Shown: piece after piece, positions 9,465 through 17,591 of the stretch | Layout: every line of letters begins with the position of its first letter | How positions within the stretch are numbered: the first letter of the stretch is position 1 | Assembly: GCA_015548865.1 (NCBI GenBank) | Contig: JADMXW010000006.1 | Span: forward strand, 186,001-250,000 | Direction: 5' to 3' | DNA from: Serratia marcescens | GTDB taxonomy: Bacteria; Pseudomonadota; Gammaproteobacteria; Enterobacterales; Enterobacteriaceae | Length of the DNA stretch: 64,000 bases | Translations under genes and position numbers: made by a program | Notes under the pieces: model-generated | Database searches by the model: none | The model's input: the letters and a program-made list of their open reading frames with translations, nothing else | What the model was told of the DNA's origin: nothing

Positions 9465-9731
9465 CTAACGGCGTCCTCGCACATTTGTATTGGCAGACCA
9501 TTCATATGTGGCGGTTGCATCCGGTTTAAATTTATTTTTCTTCTGCTCGGCACGAGCCTGCCTTGCTGCGGTATCGCGTTCTTTCATCAACTTATCGATA
9601 TAGTCATCTTTGATACGATTATTTTCAGCATTTGTTAACGTCCGGCCCCGTTTCTTCCTTTCCTGATCCAGTAACGTTTTAAGCTGTCGCTGTTCGCTTT
9701 CGGTCATGTCTTTTTGTGTTAGTCTAGGCAT
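9465..9731 (-). CDS. yjbD: YjbD-like small cytoplasmic protein (DUF3811)
   Basis: 88-residue, highly charged protein of unknown function. It matches E. coli YjbD nearly end to end: MPRLTQKDMTE at the start, LKTLLDQE, the central NRIKDDYIDKLMKE helix and the closing WSANTNVRGRR. It is probably largely helical, with no signal peptide or membrane segment. The start is the first residue of the conserved N-terminus. It is monocistronic, convergent with the chemoreceptor gene. Confidence 0.87.
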   Translation of the reverse strand: MPRLTQKDMTESEQRQLKTLLDQERKKRGRTLTNAENNRIKDDYIDKLMKERDTAARQARAEQKKNKFKPDATATYEWSANTNVRGRR

Positions 9732-9832
9732 GGGAACGTATCTCGTCGTAGGTTAGAAAATCATTGTAGAGTAAAAAGGTCAAAAGTAGTTGATCATTGC
9801 AGCGCTTAGAATGGCATCATATTGAAAAAACT

Positions 9833-10342
9833 ATGCACATCAACATTAAACAAGCAACGCAAAAAGATTTCTCCGCATTACAATCCATTGAATTGGCTGC
9901 ATTTGAAACCCTATCCGTAGCAGGTGCAGTTTCAGGAGTACCCACAGCCAGTAGCAATGAAATGCTACAGACGTATTGTGATGAAGCATTACTGTATGCT
10001 GCTTTTGACTTGAAGGGAAACCCCGTCGGTTTTGCCGGCGCTTACGTAGATGAAGGGTGGTTACATATTGCAGAGATAGATGTGCACCCAGATTTTCAAT
10101 CTAAAGGTATTGGTCGTCAGCTAATGCTCACATTGCTTGGTGAGGCCCGGACAAGGCAGCTCCATGGTGCGACGTTGACCACGGATCGTCTGGTGCCTTT
10201 TAACGCACCGTTTTATGCTTCCTTAGGGTTTCAGATCGTGGAATTAAACAAATGCCCTGAAAGGCTTAAAAACATTCTTTGTGCTGAAAAAGCAATCGGC
10301 CTTGACCTGCCGCGCCGCGTTGCGATGATAAAAGTATTCTAA
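9833..10342 (+). CDS. GNAT-family N-acetyltransferase
   Basis: Predicted acetyl-CoA-dependent N-acetyltransferase, 169 residues from the ATG at 9833. That start begins directly with the fold's first strand (MHINIKQATQKDF); an upstream in-frame codon at 9797 adds residues not expected of the fold. The ribosome site is weak in either case. Acetyl-CoA motif A is visible as IDVHPDFQSKGIGRQLM (Q-x-x-G-x-G), followed by the motif B region FYASLGFQIVE. This resembles the GNAT proteins that act on small molecules or antibiotics, but no substrate can be assigned. The gene stands alone, with a long non-coding stretch behind it. Confidence 0.8.
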   Translation: MHINIKQATQKDFSALQSIELAAFETLSVAGAVSGVPTASSNEMLQTYCDEALLYAAFDLKGNPVGFAGAYVDEGWLHIAEIDVHPDFQSKGIGRQLMLTLLGEARTRQLHGATLTTDRLVPFNAPFYASLGFQIVELNKCPERLKNILCAEKAIGLDLPRRVAMIKVF

Positions 10343-10591
10343 CTATCCCACTTTTTAGTCTTTTTTCCTATGGCTGAAAAGGTGCTCAGCACTGTCTATT
10401 TTCCGATAGGATGTACATGGTTTTTTCAGGTTAAACCCCCCAATGCAGTGTCGAAAACGCTAGATTCCGCCTCCTCACTCATTGGTTCGCATAATGTATA
10501 TTATGTTAAATTACATGTAGTGATTAATAAGTTCATAGGCCACATCCACGTTACGATAAATCAATACGTTAATAATTTCTGACTTCCCCTT

Positions 10592-10770
10592 TCAGATCCT
10601 GTGCTGCACAGCTTGCTCATGAATTTTCTCCCCCTTGATTCAGACTTGGAGTAATGACGTGCCTCTGGCTGGGAAATTCGATGATGAAATCATCCCACAA
10701 TGTTTCATCAAGCATAAATCCAGGGATTAGCACTAATGGAAGACTTCCTAACTCTTCTGAGCCGTGATGA
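10592..10770 (-). pseudogene. Remnant of an alpha/beta-hydrolase gene (N-terminal fragment, frameshifted)
   Basis: Read on the minus strand, the frame gives LPLVLIPGFMLDETLWDDF followed by IIEFPSQRHVITPSLNQG, a typical alpha/beta-hydrolase beginning. It then stops. Removing one G from the ggggg run near 10631 restores the frame and continues EKIHEQAVQHRI before another stop. No start codon remains: the upstream end meets an in-frame TGA and then the 85-bp inverted-repeat element at 10776-10860. The nucleophile elbow (GxSxG) and everything beyond are missing. Only about 60 codons survive, so this is a non-functional relic. The juxtaposition suggests that arrival of the element removed or displaced the 5' end. 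Confidence 0.7.
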
Positions 10771-10775
10771 GTTTG

Positions 10776-10860
10776 TCGTCATCCTCGGCGAAAGCCGGGG
10801 ATCTCTGTTAGAAGAAATGCGTTTCACCGGCAAGGATCCCCACCTGTGCGGAAATGACGG
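10776..10860. repeat. 85-bp inverted-repeat (MITE/REP-like) element, copy 1
   Basis: Begins TCGTCATCCTCGGCGAAAGC and ends GGAAATGACGG, with imperfect terminal inverted repeats around cgtcat...atgacg. A second copy of exactly the same length lies at 53764-53848. The first 22 bases are identical, and both have the ATGCGTTT core in the middle. It carries no ORF, so it is a candidate non-autonomous mobile element or a REP pair. Confidence 0.75.
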
Positions 10861-10960
10861 AGTATTGCCGCCCTTTTTATTTCCATTTTGATCTTTATAG
10901 CGGTGTCGCAGTCCATTGGCAGGCCGAAGGATTTCGTTAGATGCACTAAAGGTTGAACAT

Positions 10961-10997
10961 TTAAATTAATTACATTAAATTAATCTAATTAATTTAA
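10961..10997. promoter_or_regulatory. AT-rich operator-like array upstream of the TetR gene
   Basis: TTAAATTAAT occurs twice in direct orientation (10961-10970 and 10975-10984) and once inverted as AATTAATTTAA (10987-10997). The outer pair forms a perfect 11-bp inverted repeat. Its position, 62 bases before the start of a TetR repressor gene, fits an autoregulatory operator, although this is inferred from position and symmetry only. Confidence 0.5.
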
Positions 10998-11058
10998 CGC
11001 GGAGAGTAGCAATTGATGAATGCATTTTTTCTGGCCCCTACCGTGGTGAGGAGAAACT

Positions 11059-11682
11059 ATGGCACGTCCACATAAAACACAGGCACTCGATATTCCCCGG
11101 CGGGCGATTGATGTCACTATCGAGCTGCTTAACGAAAAGGACGCAGCGGCGATTACCCTGGCGGAAGTCGCTGCCCGAGTCGGTTGCCGAGCTCCCGCGC
11201 TTTATAACCACTTTCGCAATCGTGATGCTTTGCTCCAAGCGGTGCATGACGAAGGTTTCAATCGACTCTATGCTAGCAAGCTCGCCATGAAAAGCCTGCG
11301 TGTTGGGACAGTTCTAGACCGACTACGTGAGGGTGGGCTTGCCTATCTTGCATTTGCACACGATAACCCGGCGCTATACAGATTGATGTTTTTCCCTCCT
11401 CAAGCAACTGGATTGGGATTAGATGGTGACACTTTTAGTCGCGATCCTGCGCGTAAGACGCTCGATTTTTTGCGCGCCAGCGTCACGGCAAGCCAGCATC
11501 AGGGCTATTTGCCGGGACGTGAACCCGACGAGGTCGCTTTTATGCTCTGGTCAGCTGTACACGGTGCTGCATTACTTATTGCTCAAAGGCGAATGCCTGC
11601 GACAAACCTGGATGCAGAGGCGCTTTCTTTGGCTACAGTGAATACCCTCGTTGCACTGATTGCCGATTCTCGCCCCGAGTAA
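11059..11682 (+). CDS. TetR-family transcriptional regulator
   Basis: 207-residue repressor-type regulator. The N-terminal TetR helix-turn-helix is clear (TLAEVAARVGCRAPALYNHF, about residues 34-53), followed by the usual RDALLQAVHDEGF helix. The C-terminal ligand/dimer domain includes FAHDNPALYRLMFF and AVHGAALLIAQR, typical of the TetR_C groups with unknown small-molecule ligands. The ATG at 11059 has a strong gaggag site. The downstream gene begins 53 bases after its stop and is probably co-transcribed, which makes it the likely target. The AT-rich repeat array upstream is the probable operator. Confidence 0.9.
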   Translation: MARPHKTQALDIPRRAIDVTIELLNEKDAAAITLAEVAARVGCRAPALYNHFRNRDALLQAVHDEGFNRLYASKLAMKSLRVGTVLDRLREGGLAYLAFAHDNPALYRLMFFPPQATGLGLDGDTFSRDPARKTLDFLRASVTASQHQGYLPGREPDEVAFMLWSAVHGAALLIAQRRMPATNLDAEALSLATVNTLVALIADSRPE

Positions 11683-11735
11683 AACTCATTATCTTTCACC
11701 TATAACGTCCGCTGTGGCGGAAAAGGATGACTACT

Positions 11736-12590
11736 ATGCGTAAAGGACGACTGATTGTCGCTATTTTATTGGTTCCCATGCTGGTAATTGCTAGTGTGAT
11801 TGCCATCGGCTCACTGTCGACAGAGAAAGAAATTGCGGGCTTCGCGGCGAAGGTGCGTGGCAGTGCGTGGACACATCGAGGCGATGGAGCGCTCAATGAG
11901 ACAGAACTGTCCTCACTGCCTGTGCCGGTACAACGATATTTTCAGTTTGTTTTCCGTCATCCACCCTCTCAGGCTTTCAGCTATGTCGAACTAAAAATGG
12001 AAGGAAGCTTTAGGCGCCCACTAAGGGAGGATTTCGCACCAATGATCGCCAGTCAGACTGTCGCTGTTACTGTGCCTGCTTTACTGTTTGCTGGAACGAC
12101 ACCCATTATTCCTGGCGTGTGGGCACGCGCCTATGATGCTTTTGCGGACGGAAAAATGACGATGAAGGCAAAGATTATGTCGCTCATAACGGTGGTTAAC
12201 GAGCAGGAAAGCCAGATACTTAATCGTATATCCCTGCGACGCTGGCTGCTGGAAAGCCCTACATACCCTGCTGCGCTACTCCCAGGCGGACCAGTACACT
12301 GGGAAGCCGTGGATGCACATCGGGCACGAGCAACAGTTTCTTCTCAGGGAATGAGTGCATCTCTGGTGGCAACCTTTCGGATCGACGGTAGCCTGGAGAG
12401 TTTTCATTCAGAGCAGGACGGAGATCTGACAACACCCTATCACGGCTCAGGGGAACATGTGACACGCTCCGACTACCGGTTGGTGAACGGGATGATGATT
12501 CCTTTCGCCTTCTCGATCGCCCGTGCGGCCGATGGTAAGCTTTATCCGTTCTGGTTTGGTAGCATCAAGGATATCGCATTTTATCCATGA
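11736..12590 (+). CDS. DUF6544-family membrane-anchored protein
   Basis: 284-residue protein of unknown function. A single N-terminal membrane helix (IVAILLVPMLVIASVIAIG, about residues 7-25) is followed by an exported domain with the family pattern LPVPVQRYFQF and PGVWARAYDAFADGKMTMKA. The C-terminal GEHVTRSDYRLVNGMMIPF and KLYPFWFGSIKDIAFYP are beta-rich and end in the expected FGSI-type motif. The ATG at 11736 is preferred because agga lies 8 bases upstream; the ATG at 11727 overlaps that site. It follows the TetR gene closely, a common arrangement for this family. Its role is unknown. Confidence 0.72.
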   Translation: MRKGRLIVAILLVPMLVIASVIAIGSLSTEKEIAGFAAKVRGSAWTHRGDGALNETELSSLPVPVQRYFQFVFRHPPSQAFSYVELKMEGSFRRPLREDFAPMIASQTVAVTVPALLFAGTTPIIPGVWARAYDAFADGKMTMKAKIMSLITVVNEQESQILNRISLRRWLLESPTYPAALLPGGPVHWEAVDAHRARATVSSQGMSASLVATFRIDGSLESFHSEQDGDLTTPYHGSGEHVTRSDYRLVNGMMIPFAFSIARAADGKLYPFWFGSIKDIAFYP

Positions 12591-13043
12591 GACCATAGTG
12601 GCTACTGGGAACATAGTGAATCCTGTCCATAATTCTGTGTAACAGCCTGCATATTAAAGGTGATCGTCTAGACGGTCACCAAATATCGTATCTCCTCCTG
12701 TATGCATATCAATTTGAGTGAAGATTACGTCTTTATTTACTCAAGACAAACCAAATAACATAAATATCTATAGCGAAAGTTCTTATTGTTTTTTCATTTA
12801 AGTCAATGGGACATAAGACTTCATTTTTTTGTACTGAATCATTATGCACATTCTCCATCACTCCCATTGTTTAACGGTTTATTTTATCATTGCTGATTAT
12901 ATTATATTCTCGACAAAGTAATAAATGTGATTTTTTAAATCCATGATTTTAGTGCATTACATCAATACCGTTATTTATCACGGCAGGGATCGCTTTTGTC
13001 TGCAAAGTTGTTGGCATTAATGTTATTTTCTCGGAGAGATATA
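12591..13043. other. Non-coding stretch upstream of the porin gene
   Basis: No credible gene on either strand. It contains the 22-bp dyad at 12659-12680 and then AT-rich DNA leading to the porin gene. The best KdgR-like sequence (about 12921-12941, aataaatgtgattttttaaat) is only a partial match to the consensus and is not called as a site. Confidence 0.5.
12659..12680. promoter_or_regulatory. 22-bp near-perfect dyad
   Basis: GGTGATCGTCTAGACGGTCACC is self-complementary at all but one symmetric base pair, with no loop. It has no following T-run, which favours a protein-binding dyad over a terminator. It lies 69 bases after the DUF6544 gene and 364 bases before the porin start. Confidence 0.4.
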
Positions 13044-13757
13044 ATGAAATTAAAGTTAGTTACGTTGGCAATAGCTTCATTGGTCACATTCAACACACAT
13101 GCTACTGCTATTGACTACCAACATGAATTTAAGGATTCATCGGGCGGGGAACACAATGATAGCTTACGATTTTCTACACTTTTTGATCAGGGATTGAATC
13201 TGTCCGTTGAGGCGCGCTGGGCCCAGCATCCTAATGATAAATCAGAAAAAAAACCATTTAATGAACGGGTCGATAGCGGCACGGAAGTGATTGCCGGTTA
13301 TCAGTATGATCTCAACAAGACTTTTTCTGTGGAACCGGGTTTTTCATTGGAGTCAACGGCTGACTACAACAGCTATCGCCCCTACTTACGCGGTAAAGCA
13401 AATGTTACCAATGATCTTTCCATCTCCCTGACTTATCGCCCCTATTATAAACGAAACAGTAAAAATATCGGAACACCGCAAAAAACATCAGAGAAAGGTT
13501 ATAACTTTACGTCAGTTATTGCTTATAACTTCATGAACGACTACACACTTGAATATGAACTGGATTATCAAAACTCTAACGAAGAAAAAAATGATTCGTC
13601 AGAAAAGAATAGACATATGATAAGTCATGACTTTAAATTAAGCCATCAGTGGGGTAAAAACTGGCGCCCTTATATGGCAATAGGTAATGTTCCTGATTCA
13701 GGAAATGGAAATCATCGGCAAACACGTTATCGTATTGGAATTCAATATAGTTTCTGA
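13044..13757 (+). CDS. KdgM-family oligogalacturonate-specific outer-membrane porin
   Basis: Monomeric 12-strand outer-membrane channel of the KdgM/NanC family, which admits acidic oligosaccharides released from pectin. The 237-residue product has a signal peptide (about 20 residues, ending THATA before IDYQHEF) and then alternating beta-strand segments rich in Tyr, Arg and Glu. It ends in the typical QTRYRIGIQYSF with a terminal Phe for outer-membrane assembly. The ATG at 13044 follows cggagaga; the longer frame from 12996 would bury the signal peptide. Length matches KdgM (about 236). Which paralogue (KdgM, KdgN or another) cannot be decided. It stands alone rather than with pectate lyase genes. 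Confidence 0.85.
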   Translation: MKLKLVTLAIASLVTFNTHATAIDYQHEFKDSSGGEHNDSLRFSTLFDQGLNLSVEARWAQHPNDKSEKKPFNERVDSGTEVIAGYQYDLNKTFSVEPGFSLESTADYNSYRPYLRGKANVTNDLSISLTYRPYYKRNSKNIGTPQKTSEKGYNFTSVIAYNFMNDYTLEYELDYQNSNEEKNDSSEKNRHMISHDFKLSHQWGKNWRPYMAIGNVPDSGNGNHRQTRYRIGIQYSF

Positions 13758-13780
13758 TATAGAGAGTAGCTTTTCAAGTA

Positions 13781-13824
13781 TAAAAAAACCGGCAACATTT
13801 CTGTTGCCGGCCATTTTATTTTTG
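13781..13824. terminator. Bidirectional intrinsic terminator (porin / ddc)
   Basis: CCGGCAACA and TGTTGCCGG form a 9-bp stem with a 4-base loop, preceded by seven As and followed by a T-rich tract. This serves both the porin gene (+) and ddc (-), which converge here. Confidence 0.85.
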
Positions 13825-13829
13825 ATTCA

Positions 13830-15293
13830 TCACGCTTTGAGCAACTGCAATGCGCATGCTTTCACATGCGCAAGCAGGGTTTTAACGTCTTCCAAGCCTA
13901 CAGTAGGATTCAGAAGCGTGAGTTTTAGGCAAGTCACTCCGTCTGCTTCTGTCACCCCGACGTTGGCACTTCCAGACGCTAACAGGGCGTCACCGATACG
14001 CTGGTTCAGCAAGGCAACTGCCGCCGTGTCACCAGATTCAGGACGGAAACGAAACAGTACACTGGCCAGTTGTGGCTGCATGACCAATTCAAGATGCGGT
14101 TGATCGGCCACAAACCGTGCAACCTGCTGCGCCAACGTTACGCCATTATCGATGATTGCAGCGTATTGCTTCTTACCTAACGCTTCAAGCCCCATCCACA
14201 ACTTTAAGGCATCAAAACGGCGTGTCGTTTGCAGCGACTTAGAAACAAGGTTAGGTACGCCCTGCTCTTCGTCAAAACCGGAATTCAGGTAAGCGGCTTG
14301 ATAGCGCATCAGCTCGTAGTGACGAGCATCTTTCAGCAAAAATGCGCCACAGCTAATGGTTTGGAAGAATTGCTTGTGGAAATCCAGCGTGATGGAATCC
14401 GCGAGCTCAAGACCATTAATGTAGTGGCGATATTTCTCAGAAAGCAGCAGTGCGCCGCCCCATGCTGCATCAACGTGCATCCAGACCTGCTGTTCGGCAG
14501 CCAGAGCCGCAATCTCAGCTAATGGGTCGATAGCACCGGCATCGGTGGTGCCTGCCGTTGCAACAATAGCCATCACCTGTTCACCGTTGGCTTTGGCTTG
14601 TATTAGTTTTTCTGCTAAATCACAGAGATCCATACGAGAGAATTCATCTGTTTTTACCAACGTAACAGATTGATATCCCAGCCCCATTAGCGCCATGTTT
14701 TTTTGCACGGAAAAGTGCGCACTTTCGGAACACAGTACTTTTATTTTATTGAGGTTACCGGTTAAACCATGCTGCTGAACAGAGTGGCCCTGGCGAGCAA
14801 AAAAGGCATCTCGCGCCAGCATCAGCCCCATCAGGTTACTTTGAGTTCCACCACTGGTGAACACACCCGCATCGCCAGAGAGATATCCGACTTGCTCACG
14901 CAACCATTCGATCAGCTTCATCTCTATGATCGTGGCTGACGGGCTTTGGTCCCATGAGTCCATGCTCTGGTTGGTGGCGTTGATCAATACCTCTGCCGCT
15001 TGGCTGATCACCAGACTCGGGCAATGTAAATGCGCAACGCATTGCGCGTGATGCACTGACAGACTGTCTTTGAGAAAATACTCAACGGCACGATCAATGG
15101 CGGCCTGGTTGCCCAGGCCTTGAGACGTAAACGACAAATGGATACGTTCACGCAGTTGCTCTACAGTCTTGCCTTGATACATTTCGGGCTGTTGCAGCCA
15201 TTGCATTACGGCCTTGGCGCTTTGCTCAATAGCATCCTGATAGGCAGCAATACTTTGTGCAGAACCTGACAGAATAGGATTTATATCAGACAT
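13830..15293 (-). CDS. ddc: L-2,4-diaminobutyrate decarboxylase
   Basis: PLP-dependent group II decarboxylase converting L-2,4-diaminobutyrate to 1,3-diaminopropane and CO2; cytoplasmic. The PLP Schiff-base lysine is Lys307 in LDFHKQ, and the pyridine-nitrogen aspartate is Asp275 in VDAAWGG. FTSGGTQSN (145-153) is the phosphate-binding loop. Length, 487 residues, agrees with the enterobacterial and Acinetobacter enzymes. It starts 17 bases after the stop of dat, so the two form an operon that turns aspartate semialdehyde into 1,3-diaminopropane. Glutamate/tyrosine decarboxylase relatives are less likely given the partner gene. Confidence 0.92.
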   Translation of the reverse strand: MSDINPILSGSAQSIAAYQDAIEQSAKAVMQWLQQPEMYQGKTVEQLRERIHLSFTSQGLGNQAAIDRAVEYFLKDSLSVHHAQCVAHLHCPSLVISQAAEVLINATNQSMDSWDQSPSATIIEMKLIEWLREQVGYLSGDAGVFTSGGTQSNLMGLMLARDAFFARQGHSVQQHGLTGNLNKIKVLCSESAHFSVQKNMALMGLGYQSVTLVKTDEFSRMDLCDLAEKLIQAKANGEQVMAIVATAGTTDAGAIDPLAEIAALAAEQQVWMHVDAAWGGALLLSEKYRHYINGLELADSITLDFHKQFFQTISCGAFLLKDARHYELMRYQAAYLNSGFDEEQGVPNLVSKSLQTTRRFDALKLWMGLEALGKKQYAAIIDNGVTLAQQVARFVADQPHLELVMQPQLASVLFRFRPESGDTAAVALLNQRIGDALLASGSANVGVTEADGVTCLKLTLLNPTVGLEDVKTLLAHVKACALQLLKA

Positions 15294-15310
15294 TCTATGG
15301 CTCGCTCCGG

Positions 15311-16696
15311 TTAAACAGGCTTGACGCCAGCACTCAACAATGCGTTTTCAAACTTATCGAGGAAAATATCCAACTCGGCATTGGTGATAAGCAGCGAAGG
15401 CAATAAGCGCAGTACGCAACCGTTACGGCCACCACGTTCAAGGATCAAGCCGGCTTCAAAGCATTTTTTCTGCAACAAGGCAGAAAGCTCGCCGTCTGCG
15501 GGGTAACATCCCATCTGATCCTGTGCTTCCTGTGGTTTGACAATCTCAATACCAATCATCAGACCTAAACCACGCACATGACCGATTACCGGATAACGTT
15601 TTTGCAGTTCGGTCAGTTTGGCTTTCAGCCATTCACCCTGAGTGGCGACTTTATCTGCAATCCGATCGCCTTTGAGGATTTTGAGTGTCGTCAGACCGGT
15701 GGCCATGGCCAACTGGTTGCCACGGAAAGTGCCGGTATGGTGGCCAGGAGCCCAGGCATCAAACTGTTTTTTGATACCGAGTACGGCCAGCGGTAAACCG
15801 CCACCGACAGCTTTCGACATGACGATGATATCGGGCTCAATGCCCGCGTGTTCGAAGGCGAACAGTTTGCCGGTGCGGGCAAAACCTGCTTGCACTTCAT
15901 CAATGATCAGAACGATACCGTGCTCCTGAGTCACTCTGCGGATGCGTTGTAACCACTCTACCGGTGCAGGATTAACGCCCCCTTCCCCTTGGACGGCTTC
16001 CAGGATCACCGCTGCAGGTTTGCGAACGCCGCTTTCGACATCGTTAATCAGATTTTCAAAATAATAGGTTAATGCTTTAACGCCAGCCTCACCGCCGATG
16101 CCTAACGGACAACGATACTGATTAGGATAAGGCATAAACTGAACTTCAGGCATCATGCCGTCGACAGCTTCTTTCGGTGACAGGTTCCCCGTAACCGAAA
16201 GCGCACCGTGGGTCATGCCATGATAACCGCCTGAAAAGCTGATCACACCGGCACGGCCAGTGACTTTTTTAGCCAGTTTTAATGCTGCTTCAACAGCATC
16301 GGCACCGGAAGGCCCGGTAAACTGCAAGCAATATTCTTTGCCTTGCCCCGGCAACAATGACAGCAGATAAGATGAGAATTCATCTTTCAACGGCGTAGTC
16401 AAGTCAAGGGTATGTAACGGTAAGCCACTGGTAATGACACTTTGAATGCTTTGAAGCACATCAGGATGATTATGGCCAAGTGCCAGAGTTCCGGCACCGG
16501 CGAGACAGTCAAGATATTGATTATTCTCAACATCAGTAATCCAAACGCCCTGCGCTTTGGCGATTGCCAATGGTAATTTGCGTGGATAACTCCTGACATT
16601 AGATTCAAATTCAGCTTGTCTTGCTAAAAAGATTTCATTGCGTTGCGGTAATGAATTAGCACTCAAAGTATCAATACGGACTTTATCCGTCATCAT
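15311..16696 (-). CDS. dat: Diaminobutyrate-2-oxoglutarate aminotransferase
   Basis: Class III PLP aminotransferase that transfers the amino group of glutamate to L-aspartate 4-semialdehyde, giving L-2,4-diaminobutyrate. The catalytic lysine is Lys295 in [10 protein letters not shown], and [11 protein letters not shown] (266-276) and [12 protein letters not shown] are class III signatures. Length is 461 residues. Two adjacent ATG codons (16696 and 16693) follow a taggag site; the second has the better spacing, so the product may be one residue shorter. It is first gene of the dat-ddc operon. No siderophore genes are nearby, so the product is more likely free 1,3-diaminopropane than a siderophore precursor. 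Confidence 0.92.
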   Translation of the reverse strand: MMTDKVRIDTLSANSLPQRNEIFLARQAEFESNVRSYPRKLPLAIAKAQGVWITDVENNQYLDCLAGAGTLALGHNHPDVLQSIQSVITSGLPLHTLDLTTPLKDEFSSYLLSLLPGQGKEYCLQFTGPSGADAVEAALKLAKKVTGRAGVISFSGGYHGMTHGALSVTGNLSPKEAVDGMMPEVQFMPYPNQYRCPLGIGGEAGVKALTYYFENLINDVESGVRKPAAVILEAVQGEGGVNPAPVEWLQRIRRVTQEHGIVLIIDEVQAGFARTGKLFAFEHAGIEPDIIVMSKAVGGGLPLAVLGIKKQFDAWAPGHHTGTFRGNQLAMATGLTTLKILKGDRIADKVATQGEWLKAKLTELQKRYPVIGHVRGLGLMIGIEIVKPQEAQDQMGCYPADGELSALLQKKCFEAGLILERGGRNGCVLRLLPSLLITNAELDIFLDKFENALLSAGVKPV

Positions 16697-16903
16697 ATCA
16701 CTCCTACAACCGCAGGTATGGTTTACGCTGGGTTGAATAAAGGTTGAATAAAGGGTTGGTCAGTAAAAAGCGCGGCTAATATATGTTGTTTAGGCAACGG
16801 ACTCAATATTTTATTTTGTAAGGGTATTTGTGGGATATGAAACTGAAATAAAAAATAAACAATAAGTTCTGAAAAGTAGTCATAGGTTTTAATTGTAACT
16901 AAT

Positions 16904-17157
16904 TATACCCGTCATACTTCACATCGTATGTGTGTTGGTTGCACGCGTTATTCCGCCCTCCTAAGCTTCACTTCTATTGATGCCGCCGCACGCGACGTTA
17001 AAATCTGTTCCCGGCAGATTTATCCCCCGAATCACTTACCTGAGCAAGCCCATCAGGATTAATTAATCCTATTCTTGATATCCGCCTACGGGCTAACACG
17101 GACGTTGTTTAAAACGTTAAGATTTTGACCTGCAACTCGAATTATTTAGGGGATATA
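16904..17157. repeat. Long palindromic intergenic repeat, copy A (degenerate)
   Basis: Starts TATACCCGTCATACTTCA and ends CCTGCAACTCGAATTATTTA then GGGGATATA. This is the outer sequence of a palindromic intergenic repeat I recognise from soft-rot enterobacteria and relatives. The centre carries the typical CCCGAATCACTTACCTGAGC and CAAGCCCATCAGGATT. This copy is longer than usual, with extra sequence between the left arm and the centre. A related copy lies at 39591-39776. It contains no ORF and sits upstream of both dat (-) and the VF530-like gene (+). Confidence 0.65.
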
Positions 17158-17236
17158 CCATTGCCGGCTATACCATTTTCTTGTAACCTGCCACCGCTAC
17201 AGGTTAACTGCTAAATATGATACGACTGGACGTTAC

Positions 17237-17524
17237 ATGGCTGCTCACATTTCAAAAGATCCCCTGCACGGCATAACGCTTGAAATGCAAGTCAATGCTT
17301 TGGTTGAACGCTTTGGCTGGGTTCAACTGGGTAAGTTGGTTAACATCAATTGTTTTAAAAACGATCCCAGCGTCAAATCCAGTTTAAAATTTCTGCGCCG
17401 CACACCTTGGGCCCGCGCTGAAGTGGAAGCGCTCTATCTTGATTCTTTAAACGAATCCCCATCGACAAACGTGGGTGATACGGATATTGACCCTTGGTCT
17501 AATAGCCGTGGTAACAAGCGCTAA
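17237..17524 (+). CDS. VF530-type DNA-binding protein (DUF2132)
   Basis: 95-residue protein with the VF530 fold. The family core is unmistakable: [10 protein letters not shown] (residues 7-16), a central [28 protein letters not shown] and [13 protein letters not shown]. The Vibrio fischeri founder has been described structurally as DNA-binding; the biological role is unknown. A polar, Ser/Asn-rich tail of about 25 residues follows the domain. The ribosome site is weak (ctgga), but the start fits the usual family N-terminus. It is monocistronic, bordered by the long repeat upstream and a shared hairpin downstream. Confidence 0.83.
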   Translation: MAAHISKDPLHGITLEMQVNALVERFGWVQLGKLVNINCFKNDPSVKSSLKFLRRTPWARAEVEALYLDSLNESPSTNVGDTDIDPWSNSRGNKR

Positions 17525-17554
17525 TTTTTTCATCTGTAAATGCTGATGGGTTAT

Positions 17555-17581
17555 GTGTGCCGCCACAAAAAAGCGGCACAC
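17555..17581. terminator. Shared hairpin between the VF530-type gene and the P-type ATPase
   Basis: GTGTGCCGC and GCGGCACAC form a perfect 9-bp stem with an A-rich 9-base loop between two convergent genes. No strong T-run follows, so efficiency is uncertain. Confidence 0.5.
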
Positions 17582-17591
17582 CTCTTCCATT

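Noticed and set aside
10370-10582. A 70-codon plus-strand frame after the GNAT gene
   Set aside because: No ribosome site and no resemblance to a known protein; the adjacent minus-strand relic explains part of the region better.
12921-12941. A KdgR-like sequence upstream of the KdgM-family porin
   Set aside because: Only about 13 of 19 positions fit and the palindromic TGAAA-N5-TTTCA core is missing, so it was not called.
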